64,000 nucleotides of DNA from Rhodococcus rhodnii NBRC 100604 (GCF_001894925.1 NZ_BCXD01000003.1:62001-126000); one strand, 5' to 3'. Positions 17,745-25,724 are shown, counted from the stretch's first letter. The notes: generated by a model not told the origin, from the sequence alone. Numbers and translations: made by a program.

Positions 17745-19351
17745 GAGAGGTACGTCCCTGCGAGGAGCGCTTCGCCGCGCCGATTCCATGTGAACTCCTG
17801 TACGCGGGACGACACGACGGTGCGTGGGGTGACGACGGCGAGCTCGGCGAGGAAGACGGAGTCGAGCAGTGCGTCGCTCAGCTCGCCGTAGCGCGCGATC
17901 GCGTCGGGCGACGCCCCGTCCGGGATTCGCCATGCGGCGTCGGCGATCCGGATGTAGTCGTCGGACCGGAAGTTGGAGGCGTTCCGGCGCGCGTTGAACG
18001 GATACGCGCTCACCGTGAGTGTCGACGGCTGGTACTGCGCGAAACCGTGCTGCAGGAGCCATATTCCGGGGAACTCACCGGACGTCAGCCGCTCGATCGC
18101 GACGGTGTACTCGACGGGGTCGAGCCGGATCTCGAGGCCCGCCTCGGCGAGGTCGGCCTGCACGATCTGCGCGATGACCTCGTAGCTCGGGCTGCCGGCG
18201 GAGTACGAGAGCGGGATGGCCGGGACGTCGCCGTCGCGGCGGGCCTCGTCGAGCAGTGCGCGGGCGGCCTCGACGTCACGGGTGAACGTCCGGTCCTTGA
18301 CGGGGTCGTACGCGGGCGAGGACTCGGGCCAGGGCAGGCTCGCGGCGCGGGCCGAGCCGCGGTACACCTCGTCGACGATGCGGTCGCGGTCGACCGCGAG
18401 GGCGACGGCGCGGCGTACCCGCACGTCGGACAGCCCCGGCGCGAGAACGTTCATCCCGAGGTAGGCGTTCGACTCCGCGCCGTTGCCGTCGACGACGCGG
18501 AAACCGCCGAGGCGCGTGAGATTGTTCGCGTCGCGGTAGGTGAGATCGGGGGAGATGTCGACCTGTCCGGCGCGCACGCTCGACAGCAGTGCGGAGGCGT
18601 CGGGCACGATCGTGACGGCGACGCCGTCGAGATACGGCCGTTCGGGCTGCCAGTAGGAGTCGTTGCGCACGAACTCGATCCGCGAGTTCGGGGTGCGGGC
18701 GGCGAACCGGAACGGGCCCGTCCCGACGTAGCGGAGTCCGGCGCGCAGGTCCTCGGCGGACTCGGCGTCGATCATGGGCACCATGGAGAGCAGATCGAAG
18801 AGGTTGCCGACGGGTGCGTCGAGGCCGAGGACGAGCCGGTGCGGATCGGAGCTGTCGAACGACGTGATCGCGGCCGCCGTGCTGCGCAACTGGGCCGTCC
18901 AGACGGGGTCGGCGTAGGCGCGCAGCGAGAACTCGGCGTCGGCCGAGGTGAAGGGGCGGCCCGAGTGGTAGCGGACGTCGTCGCGGAGCGTGAACTCGAA
19001 GCGGCGGCCGTCGGGGGAGATCGTCCACTCCGTAGCGAGCGACGGCTGCGGGGTGAGCGTGCCGTCCGAGTACTCGACGAGCCGGTCGAAGGCGAGTCCC
19101 GTCAGCAGTGTCGCCGTCGAGTGGGTCCCCATCATCACGCCGCCGGCGACGAGATCCTGCAGGACCCCGACGCGGAGGGTTCCGCCGCGGACGGGGCCGG
19201 TCGCGGCACTCGTGGCCGCGCCGGACCGGAGTTCGGCGACCGCGGAGGAGCAGCCGGTCGCGGCGCCGAGGGCCAGGGCGAGCGACATGCCGAGGAATGC
19301 TCGGCGTGTCGGCCGGATCACCGAGTCCGGTGGTCGGATGGAAACGGGCAC
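17741..19351 (-). CDS. Tat-exported lipoprotein, family 5 (Dpp/Opp-type) substrate-binding protein
   Basis: Extracytoplasmic binding protein for the adjacent importer, 536 aa. A twin-arginine signal (RPTRRAFLG, Arg16-Arg17) is followed by a hydrophobic stretch and a lipobox ending at Cys34 (GAATGC), so it should fold in the cytoplasm, be exported by Tat and be lipidated. The SBP family 5 features are present, including the LATEWTISPDGRRFEFTLR segment and late VRRAVALAVDRDRI. The GTG start has Shine-Dalgarno GAAGGA at 19358-19363. The leader upstream contains a Cys-rich mini-ORF and repeats complementary to this Shine-Dalgarno site, so expression is probably cysteine-controlled. Substrate inferred from context to be a sulfate ester. 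Confidence 0.88.
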   Translation of the reverse strand: MPVSIRPPDSVIRPTRRAFLGMSLALALGAATGCSSAVAELRSGAATSAATGPVRGGTLRVGVLQDLVAGGVMMGTHSTATLLTGLAFDRLVEYSDGTLTPQPSLATEWTISPDGRRFEFTLRDDVRYHSGRPFTSADAEFSLRAYADPVWTAQLRSTAAAITSFDSSDPHRLVLGLDAPVGNLFDLLSMVPMIDAESAEDLRAGLRYVGTGPFRFAARTPNSRIEFVRNDSYWQPERPYLDGVAVTIVPDASALLSSVRAGQVDISPDLTYRDANNLTRLGGFRVVDGNGAESNAYLGMNVLAPGLSDVRVRRAVALAVDRDRIVDEVYRGSARAASLPWPESSPAYDPVKDRTFTRDVEAARALLDEARRDGDVPAIPLSYSAGSPSYEVIAQIVQADLAEAGLEIRLDPVEYTVAIERLTSGEFPGIWLLQHGFAQYQPSTLTVSAYPFNARRNASNFRSDDYIRIADAAWRIPDGASPDAIARYGELSDALLDSVFLAELAVVTPRTVVSSRVQEFTWNRRGEALLAGTYLS

Positions 19352-19370
19352 AGGTCGTCCTTCGTGTCGT

Positions 19371-19398
19371 GCCGGGAAGGCGTGTAGCCGGGAAGGCG
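19371..19398 (-). repeat. tandem anti-Shine-Dalgarno repeats before the binding-protein gene
   Basis: The 12-mer GCCGGGAAGGCG (plus strand) occurs exactly twice, at 19371-19382 and 19387-19398. In the minus-strand mRNA each copy presents CCTTC, complementary to the GAAGG of the Shine-Dalgarno site at 19359-19363. Either copy could hide that site. Upstream in the same leader lie two hairpins: CGCTGCG/CGCAGCG (19439-19461) and CGCCGCG/CGCGGCG (19406-19421). Confidence 0.55.
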
Positions 19399-19474
19399 GG
19401 AGGTACGCCGCGAGCGCGGCGGTGCGGAAACGCGAGAGCGCTGCGGCGAGAGAGCGCAGCGAGACGAGCCGGCG

Positions 19475-19555
19475 TCAGCGACAGCAGCGGCGACAGCGCG
19501 TGCGACACGGCGCCACGCGAGGCGTGACGGCGTGTGCGGTATCGGCGCTGGTCAT
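19475..19555 (-). CDS. Cys-rich leader peptide, probable cysteine-responsive attenuator mini-ORF
   Basis: 26-codon ORF too short for ordinary gene calling. It starts with the ATG at 19555, 7 nt after a TACGGT -10 element, so it is itself leaderless. The C-terminal ten residues are CRTRCRRCCR followed by TGA: four Cys codons in ten, three of them TGT in a strongly GC-rich genome. It lies 123 nt before the sulfate-ester binding-protein gene on the same transcript. In mycobacteria, leaderless mini-ORFs rich in terminal Cys codons stall ribosomes when cysteine is scarce and so open downstream sulfur genes. That the same happens here is inference; the ORF, codons and position are seen directly. 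Confidence 0.7.
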   Translation of the reverse strand: MTSADTAHAVTPRVAPCRTRCRRCCR

Positions 19556-19562
19556 GGGCCGA

Positions 19563-19591
19563 ACCGTAGAGCACACCCGATTGGCCCGCAA
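19563..19591 (-). promoter_or_regulatory. promoter of the sulfate-ester operon and its leader peptide
   Basis: Minus strand: -35 TTGCGG (19591-19586), spacer of exactly 17 bp, -10 TACGGT (19568-19563), then 7 nt to the leader ATG. It is one of the few promoters in the window with a recognisable -35. Confidence 0.6.
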
Positions 19592-19642
19592 TCGCCGGAG
19601 AACCGAAAACAGTTGCACTCACGGTGATTCGAACGATCTCGT

Positions 19643-19655
19643 GCACGTGACGTGC
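19643..19655. promoter_or_regulatory. small inverted repeat upstream of the sulfatase
   Basis: GCACG-TGA-CGTGC forms a perfect 5-bp dyad 64 bp before the sulfatase ATG. It could be an operator, but no regulator gene is adjacent. The rest of the 367-bp gap at 19352-19718 holds the leader peptide, hairpins and repeats listed separately; I see no other gene in it. Confidence 0.25.
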
Positions 19656-19718
19656 GCGGACATCTGCTCACGCCGATTTCAATCCGGCGCCGCCGCGAAC
19701 GGGTGCTTCACTGCGGGC

Positions 19719-22064
19719 ATGTCGCCCACATCCCGCGCGCCGCGCGAGTCCGAGATCCCGCCCCACGCCAGGGGGTACGACGGCTTCGGCGGAGTGGCCG
19801 GACGCACCGCGGCGGAGTCGACGCCCCACTGGCCCGCGCGCGAGCGTGCCCGTTCCGGTAGCCCCAACGTCGTCGTGATCCTCGTCGACGACATGGGATT
19901 CGCCGACATCGGTCCGTTCGGCTCCGAGATCCCGACGCCGAACCTCGACCGGATCGCCGGCGACGGCTACCGGTTCACGAACTACCACACGACACCGCTG
20001 TGCTCGCCGTCGCGCGCGGCGCTGCTCACCGGTCTCAACCCGCACCGCGCGGGATACGGCTTCGTCGCGAACGCCGATCCCGGCTTCCCGGGCCTGCGCC
20101 TCGAACTCGCCGACGACGTCCACACCCTGCCCGAGGTGCTGCGCGGCGCCGGGTACGCGACGTACGCCGTGGGCAAGTGGCATCTGGTGCGCGACGCGAA
20201 CATGAGTCCCGGCCGTACCCGCGAATCCTGGCCCACCCAGCGCGGTTTCGATCGGTACTACGGCTCGCTGGAGGGGCTGAACTCGTTCTTCCACCCCAAT
20301 CAGCTGGTGGCCGACAACTCGGCGCAGGACGTGGACGAGTATCCGGAGGACTACTACCTCACCGACGATCTCACCGACCGCGCGCTGTCGTTCGTGAAGG
20401 ATCTGCGCGCGCACGACGCCGAGAAGCCCTTCTTCCTGTACTTCGCGCACGTCGCGATGCACGGTCCGCTGCAGGCGAAGGCGGCCGACATCGCGAAGCA
20501 CCGCGGGCGGTACGACCAGGGGTGGGACGCCGTGCGTCGCGAGCGGTTCGCGCGCCAGATCGCCGACGGCCTGTTTCCGGAGGGGACCCGCGACGCCCGC
20601 AACGTCCTGGGCGGCTTCGACGTCCCGGCGTGGGATTCGCTCGACGCGGAGACGCAGGAGCGCTACGCCCGGTATCAGGAGGTGTACGCCGCGATGGTCA
20701 CCTCGATCGACGACTCGCTCGGGAGGCTGCTCGCGCTGCTGGACGAGCTCGGCGAGACCGACGACACGATCGTCGTCTTCACGACGGACAACGGCGGGAC
20801 CGCCGAGGGTGGTGCCGAGGGGACCCGCAGCTACTTCGCGGAGTTCGCGCGGATCCGCGAACCGGGCTGGGTCGGCGACGTTCCGCACGATGTCGATCTC
20901 ATCGGTGGCCCGCGCCTCGGCGTGCACTATCCCCGCGGCTGGGCGCAGGCGTCGAACACGCCTTTCCGGTTCTACAAGGGGCAGTCGTTCGCGGGCGGCG
21001 TCCGCGTCCCGTTGCTCGTGTCGTGGCCGGCCGGGCTGGCGCGGCAGGCGGACGACGACGGGCTACGGACGGAGTTCGCGTACGTCACCGATCTCGCGCC
21101 CACGCTGCTCGACCTCGTCGGGGCGACGGCCCCCGAGCGGCGGCGGGGCCTGCCCGCACAGCCCGTAGACGGTGTGTCCGTCGCGGAAGTGCTCCGCGAT
21201 CCGGCGGCGGACTCGCCGCACACCGAGCAGTACACCGAGATGACGGGCAATCGCGGCTACTACCGTGACGGCTGGAAGCTGCTGGCGCTCAACCCGACAC
21301 TGCTCGACCCGGCCTCGGACGTGGGCGAGCCGCGCTGGGAGCTCTACGACGTGCGATCCGATCCCACCGAACTCCACGATCTCGCCGCGCGGTATCCGGA
21401 GCGGGTCGCCGAACTCGCGCAAGCGTTCGACGACGCGGCATGGGCGAACACCGTGTACCCGATCCTGGGCAACGCGGTCGGTGCGGTCCGCGGGCCGGGG
21501 GAGGAGCACTACGCCGCGCCGGTGCGGCTGCTGCCCGGGACACCCGTCCTCGAGCGTTATCGCAGTGCCCGGCTCGTCGCGCTGCGCGACTGGTCGGCGC
21601 ACGCCCGGATCGGTGCGTACGCCGGTGAGGTGGGTGTGCTGCTCGCACACGGCGACCCGCAGGCCGGGTACGCGCTGTACGTCGAGGACGGCGACGCGGT
21701 GCTCGTGTACAACGCGTACGGCGTGATCGAACGCGCCGCGTCCCCGGTTCCCCACGGCGCCACAGGAATCGGTGTCGTCGCGACGGTGACCGGCCCGGTG
21801 CGGTGGGACCTCGCACTCGTGATCGGCGACGATGTCGTCGCAACGATCTCCGACGTCCCGCAACTCGTCGGAATGGCGCCGTGGACGGGAATCTCGATCG
21901 GCCGCGACGCCCGTGGCCCGGTCGATCCCGATCTGCGCAATCGTCGGGGAGTGTTCCCGTGGACCGGTGAACTGCGCGACGTCACGTACGCGAGCGGCCC
22001 GCGGTCGATCGCGCCCGAGATCGAGGAGGCGATCGAGCGCGAGTACGCGGCGCTCACCGACTGA
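19719..22064 (+). CDS. type I arylsulfatase (AtsA/AtsD-like, long form)
   Basis: Formylglycine-dependent sulfatase, 781 aa, close to the 787 aa of the mycobacterial AtsA/AtsD proteins. Metal ligands in VVVILVDDMGFAD (Asp57-Asp58), the formylglycine motif Cys95-x-Pro-x-Arg99 in LCSPSRAALLTG, GKWHL, and a C-terminal DNGG metal-site segment are present. After about residue 590 a beta-rich extension typical of the long form follows. No signal peptide is evident, so it is probably cytoplasmic and acts on imported esters. It is divergent from the transporter-dioxygenase operon. The ATG at 19719 has a weak ribosome site; an in-frame GTG at 19647 would add a Cys-containing 24-residue segment. Confidence 0.88.
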   Translation: MSPTSRAPRESEIPPHARGYDGFGGVAGRTAAESTPHWPARERARSGSPNVVVILVDDMGFADIGPFGSEIPTPNLDRIAGDGYRFTNYHTTPLCSPSRAALLTGLNPHRAGYGFVANADPGFPGLRLELADDVHTLPEVLRGAGYATYAVGKWHLVRDANMSPGRTRESWPTQRGFDRYYGSLEGLNSFFHPNQLVADNSAQDVDEYPEDYYLTDDLTDRALSFVKDLRAHDAEKPFFLYFAHVAMHGPLQAKAADIAKHRGRYDQGWDAVRRERFARQIADGLFPEGTRDARNVLGGFDVPAWDSLDAETQERYARYQEVYAAMVTSIDDSLGRLLALLDELGETDDTIVVFTTDNGGTAEGGAEGTRSYFAEFARIREPGWVGDVPHDVDLIGGPRLGVHYPRGWAQASNTPFRFYKGQSFAGGVRVPLLVSWPAGLARQADDDGLRTEFAYVTDLAPTLLDLVGATAPERRRGLPAQPVDGVSVAEVLRDPAADSPHTEQYTEMTGNRGYYRDGWKLLALNPTLLDPASDVGEPRWELYDVRSDPTELHDLAARYPERVAELAQAFDDAAWANTVYPILGNAVGAVRGPGEEHYAAPVRLLPGTPVLERYRSARLVALRDWSAHARIGAYAGEVGVLLAHGDPQAGYALYVEDGDAVLVYNAYGVIERAASPVPHGATGIGVVATVTGPVRWDLALVIGDDVVATISDVPQLVGMAPWTGISIGRDARGPVDPDLRNRRGVFPWTGELRDVTYASGPRSIAPEIEEAIEREYAALTD

Positions 22065-22075
22065 GCGGCGAGGCG

Positions 22076-22363
22076 TCAGCGCCGGACGAGAGCGAGAACT
22101 CCCCGGCCGAGGTATTCGCGCTGGAACCGCGCATACTGCGCGGGCTCGGTGGTGAGTTCGGCCCGGGCCTCGGCTGCGAGGTCGTCGTCCGGGTTCCGGT
22201 CGAGCCACCGGCGCATCGACAGCCACTGCGCCGCGACGTAGCGATCCCAGCTGTCTCGATCGGACAGCATCTCGCCCGACCCGCAGGAGAGGTCGAGCAC
22301 GCGCGTGCCCGGGGCCGGTCGCAGGGCGCGGCCGAGGGCGGCGAGCGTCTCGGGGCGGGCGCG
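22076..22363 (-). pseudogene. class I SAM-dependent methyltransferase remnant with internal deletion
   Basis: The frame preserves the family's motif I (TRVLDLSCGSGEM) joined directly to its C-terminal part (LSDRDSWDRYVAAQWL to YARFQREYLGRGVL). In intact members the segment carrying the rest of the SAM-binding core, on the order of 120 residues, lies between these parts. A TGA at 22366-22364 closes the frame upstream, so the natural N-terminus is gone too. The only available starts give a 74-aa peptide without a complete SAM pocket. It lies between the sulfatase and the AbiEi-like gene, at the edge of the accessory island. Confidence 0.6.
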
Positions 22364-22372
22364 TCACGAGGG

Positions 22373-23476
22373 TCAGGACATCGGTGTGCGCCACGCTGCC
22401 TCGTTGCGGGTCATCCACTGCAGCAGGTGCTCCGCCTCCTCGGCTTTCGCGCCGCCACAGCCCAGCAGGTCGGCGAAGGCCTGGGCGGGCGGCGCGTAGC
22501 GGACGTCGTCGCGGCGCGTGAGCCGGTCGAACACCACGGGGGAGCGGGGGGTCGCGACGACGACGTCGGCCGCCGGATCGGCCGGTGAGACGAGCGGGCG
22601 CAGGCCGAGTTCGGTGGCGAGCGCACGGACGTCGTCGGCGTAGAGATCGAGGGCCGACACGGCTGCGTAGTCGGTGACGAGACGTGCAGCGGCGCTGCCG
22701 GTCACGGAGTACACGTGCTCGTCGAGTGCCGCGAGCCTGCACAGCACCTCTGCGACGCCGTCGGGCGCGCGAAATCCCTGGCGCTGGCACCCACTGAACG
22801 ACGCGTCGGCGCTCCACGCCCGCAGCATCGCCTGCCACCGGACGCGGGTGATCGGGCCACGCGGAATCCGGTCGAGCAGGTCCCGTTCCGCGAGCGTCTC
22901 GACGACGCGGTAGGTGGCCCCGGTCGAGGCCCCCGAGAGCGTCACGACCTGCGGGACGGAGGGCTGACCCGAGTTGTCGGCGAGCGCGCGCACCACGCGT
23001 GCGGCGGGGTCGCCGGTGAGCTGCGCCGGCGGGCGGCCGGGGCCGCGCCACGGGTCGGCGTCGGCACCGCGATCGCGTACCCAGATCGCGGGTCGCGGCG
23101 CGCACAAGGACACGTTGCCGGTCGCGTCGGCGTAGGAGAGTCCTCGCGAGTCCAGGTGGCGGCGTACGGGATCCGACAGATACCGCGCGCAGACGAGCCC
23201 GTTGTCACCGTCGGCGACGGTCTCGGCGATCCGGGCGACGTCGCCCGCGAGGACACCGCGTGCCGCGACGACCGAGAACGAGGCGACCTCGCCGGTGGGA
23301 GCGGTGACCGTGAGCCGTTCGGGTGCGTCGGCGAGGCTGCGAGCCTTGCCGGAGGCGACCGTCCAGCCCGGGGGGAGGGCGGCGCGCAGCGTCGTGACCG
23401 CGAGCCGGAACAGGTCGATGTCGCGTTCGGGCCGCGGGGGAAGGTCCGCCGTGATCGTCTCGGGGTGTGCCGTCAC
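22373..23476 (-). CDS. winged-helix protein resembling AbiEi-type antitoxins
   Basis: 367 aa from a GTG preceded by a leaderless -10. A winged-helix region (VVRALADNSGQPSVPQVVTLSGASTGATYRVVETL, split here by its loops) sits in the middle, followed by RWQAMLRAWSADASF and a C-terminal domain ending LLQWMTRNEAAWR. This layout is common in actinobacterial proteins annotated as type IV AbiEi-family antitoxin or transcriptional regulator. No AbiEii nucleotidyltransferase toxin gene is adjacent; the neighbours are a methyltransferase remnant and an MFS transporter. It may therefore be an orphan regulator. Recognition is by pattern only, so the family name is tentative. Confidence 0.5.
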   Translation of the reverse strand: MTAHPETITADLPPRPERDIDLFRLAVTTLRAALPPGWTVASGKARSLADAPERLTVTAPTGEVASFSVVAARGVLAGDVARIAETVADGDNGLVCARYLSDPVRRHLDSRGLSYADATGNVSLCAPRPAIWVRDRGADADPWRGPGRPPAQLTGDPAARVVRALADNSGQPSVPQVVTLSGASTGATYRVVETLAERDLLDRIPRGPITRVRWQAMLRAWSADASFSGCQRQGFRAPDGVAEVLCRLAALDEHVYSVTGSAAARLVTDYAAVSALDLYADDVRALATELGLRPLVSPADPAADVVVATPRSPVVFDRLTRRDDVRYAPPAQAFADLLGCGGAKAEEAEHLLQWMTRNEAAWRTPMS

Positions 23477-23483
23477 GATCCGA

Positions 23484-23489
23484 ACGCTA
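23484..23489 (-). promoter_or_regulatory. -10 element, leaderless promoter of the AbiEi-like gene
   Basis: Minus-strand TAGCGT ends 7 nt before the GTG at 23476, with no Shine-Dalgarno site. Confidence 0.5.
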
Positions 23490-23575
23490 CGAGTCGGTCC
23501 CGTGCGGAAACCGGAATTGCGCGAGTACGGCGTGTCGTGAATCCGGACAGGACGGAACAGCAAGAAAACCCGAAC

Positions 23576-24736
23576 TCACCGGCGCGGCATGAGCATCGGC
23601 GCCAGAACCACCAGGAGGACGGCTGGGATCACGAACGCGGCGAGCGGCGAGATCGCGTACACGGGGGTGAGGGCGAGCGGCGCGATCGCGTTGCCGGAGA
23701 AGCGCAGCGCCTGAACGACCGAGACCGCGCCCGCTGCTCCCGGTTCCGTCGAGCCCAGGACGGCGGTGTTGACCCCGACGAGCACGAACTGCGCCGACAC
23801 CCCGGCACAGAACCACGCGACGGAGAGGACCGCGACGCTCGGGACGGCACCGACCGCGCAGACGAGCGCGGCACCGGTCACCGCGCCGAGCAGCGTCGCG
23901 CGATACGCACCGAGTCGGTCGATCACGTCGCCGACCCGGCGTGCCGTCAGGATCCCCGCGACCCCGAAGCCCGTGAGAACGAGCCCGCGCGCGGTCGGAT
24001 TCAGCGTGAACACGTCGTCGGCGCGGAACGAGACGAGGAAGTTCAGCCCGCCGAGCGCGCCCCAACCGAGCAGCGCGACCCCGCCGATGCGCAGAGTGCG
24101 GGCCGTGAGGGCGTCGCGCAGCCGCGCGGGCTCGCCGCCGGTCGCCGTGGCCGCGGGCATCCCTGTCGCGCCCATCCCGACCGCGACGACCGCCAGCACG
24201 ACGAACGCGAGCCGCCACGTCACCTCGCCCGCGAGGCCGCCGACGAGCGGGGCACTCGCTTGGCCGGCGGCCTGGCAGGCACCGAAGATGCCGAGAGCCC
24301 GGCCGAGCCGCTCACGCGGCGTCACGGCCGCGAGCGCCGCCATGAGCAGGGGAGTGGTGAACGCGTTCGCGCAGCCCTGCAGCACGCGCCCCGCCGAGAA
24401 CACCACGAAGGTCGGGGCGAGCACGCACAGCAGCGACGCCGCCGCGTACACCCCGTACGCGATCCGGACGGTGCGGCCGCGGCCCCATCGGGCACCGAGC
24501 GTGCCGGAGAACAGCATGCAGGCGGCGAACGGCAGCAGGTACGACGTCAGGCTCGTCGCCGCGGCGGCGGGACCGACCGAGAGATCCGCACCGATCTCCG
24601 GCAGCACCGACGCGACGACGCTGCCGCCGAACGGACCGAGGAAGCCGCCGCCGTAGAGCACGGCCACCTGGAGACGGGGGCGCAGCGGCCTGCGCCGGGG
24701 GCCCTCCCCGCGATTCGCGGCGGAGCCGCGCGTCAC
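23576..24736 (-). CDS. MFS transporter (drug-efflux-like)
   Basis: Inner-membrane proton-coupled transporter, 386 aa, with about 12 hydrophobic segments and a Gly/Ala-rich pattern. Arg-rich cytoplasmic loops (GARWGRGRTVRIAYGVY between helices 2 and 3) match the MFS motif A position. RVLQGCANAFTTP matches the helix 4 motif of drug:H+ antiporters. The GTG start overlaps the stop of the PAC2 gene (GTGA), so it is the second gene of a two-gene operon. The substrate is not predictable. Confidence 0.82.
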   Translation of the reverse strand: MTRGSAANRGEGPRRRPLRPRLQVAVLYGGGFLGPFGGSVVASVLPEIGADLSVGPAAAATSLTSYLLPFAACMLFSGTLGARWGRGRTVRIAYGVYAAASLLCVLAPTFVVFSAGRVLQGCANAFTTPLLMAALAAVTPRERLGRALGIFGACQAAGQASAPLVGGLAGEVTWRLAFVVLAVVAVGMGATGMPAATATGGEPARLRDALTARTLRIGGVALLGWGALGGLNFLVSFRADDVFTLNPTARGLVLTGFGVAGILTARRVGDVIDRLGAYRATLLGAVTGAALVCAVGAVPSVAVLSVAWFCAGVSAQFVLVGVNTAVLGSTEPGAAGAVSVVQALRFSGNAIAPLALTPVYAISPLAAFVIPAVLLVVLAPMLMPRR

Positions 24737-25686
24737 CGCCCGAATCCGCCGGGACCGCGCCGCCGCAGATACCGCTCGAATTCCTCGGCGAGCGCGTCGC
24801 CGTCGATCTTCGCGATCGCATCGGAGATGTCGATCTCGGCGTCGCCGCGCTCCTCGAGCGAACGGACGTAGTCGCCGATCTCCTCGTCCGACGTCGTCAT
24901 CTCGGTGACGGCGTCCTCCCATGCCTCGGCCTGCGTCGGCAACTCGCCCAGCGGGACCTCGAGATCGAGGACCTCCTCGACCCGCTGCAGCAGCGCGACC
25001 ATCGCCTTCGGGTTGGGCGGCTGCGAGACGTAGTGAGGAACGGCCGCCCAGAACGAGACCGCCGGGTTGCCGGCCCGCACGCACTCGTCCTGCAGGACGC
25101 CCGTGATGCCCGTCGGGCCCTCGTACCGGGTCTCCTCGAGGTCGTACTTCGCCGCGGCGTCCGCGCTGTACGCCGAGCCGGTGACGGGCACGGGCCGCGT
25201 GTGCGGGGTGTCCGCGAGTAGTGCACCCAGGATGACCGCCGTCTCGATCTTCAGTTCGTTCATGAGCTCGATGAGTTCGGCGCAGAAGCTGCGCCAGCGC
25301 ATGTTCGGCTCGATGCCGCGCAACAGCACGATGTCGCGGGTCGAGCCGGGCGGGGTACACACCGACAGCCGCGTCGCGGGCCACGAGATCTCGCGGGTCA
25401 CGCCACCGATCATGCGGACCGTCGGGCGGTTGACCTGGTAGTCGTAGTAGTCCTCGGAGTCGAGTTCGGCGAGCGGTTGCGCGTCCCAGATCAGTTCGAG
25501 GTGTTCGACCGCCCCGCTCGCGGCGTCGCCGGCGTCGTTCCATCCTTCGAACGACGCGACGAGGACGGGATCGCGCAGCGCGGGCAGCCCTGTGATCTCG
25601 GGCACGCCTGCCGCGGCGCCGTCGGCGTTCCCGGAACGGGAATCGCCTGTGCGGTCGGCACCTGTCGGCATGTCGGGAGAGTTCAC
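24733..25686 (-). CDS. PAC2 family protein
   Basis: 317-aa actinobacterial protein of the PAC2 family, named after eukaryotic proteasome assembly chaperone 2. Core segments seen: VLVASFEGWNDAGDAAS, DYQVNRPTVRM, DIVLLRGIEPNMRWRSF and GLLQDECVRAGNPAVSFWAAVPHYVSQPPNPKA-type strands. The acidic C-terminus has a coiled-coil-like stretch and ends with a Gly/Arg tail. The counterpart is Rv2125, which also lies near metH and the proteasome locus. A role in proteasome assembly is suggested only by the name and neighbourhood. Translated from a leaderless GTG, divergent from metH. Confidence 0.85.
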   Translation of the reverse strand: MNSPDMPTGADRTGDSRSGNADGAAAGVPEITGLPALRDPVLVASFEGWNDAGDAASGAVEHLELIWDAQPLAELDSEDYYDYQVNRPTVRMIGGVTREISWPATRLSVCTPPGSTRDIVLLRGIEPNMRWRSFCAELIELMNELKIETAVILGALLADTPHTRPVPVTGSAYSADAAAKYDLEETRYEGPTGITGVLQDECVRAGNPAVSFWAAVPHYVSQPPNPKAMVALLQRVEEVLDLEVPLGELPTQAEAWEDAVTEMTTSDEEIGDYVRSLEERGDAEIDISDAIAKIDGDALAEEFERYLRRRGPGGFGR

Positions 25687-25692
25687 CCACCC

Positions 25693-25698
25693 AGCCTA
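25693..25698 (-). promoter_or_regulatory. -10 element, leaderless promoter of the PAC2-MFS operon
   Basis: Minus-strand TAGGCT ends 6 nt before the GTG at 25686. The -10 of metH on the other strand lies only 26 bp away, so the two promoters are back to back. Confidence 0.6.
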
Positions 25699-25724
25699 CG
25701 ACCGGGGGCCGCGCTTGTGCCCAC

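Noticed and set aside
19624-19650. Second mini-ORF upstream of the sulfatase (GTG, eight codons, one Cys)
   Set aside because: Only one Cys codon and no promoter at the proper distance. Kept out of the attenuator claim.
19647-19718. Longer sulfatase start at GTG 19647
   Set aside because: The added segment is not typical of sulfatases, and both starts lack a strong ribosome site; left as an alternative only.
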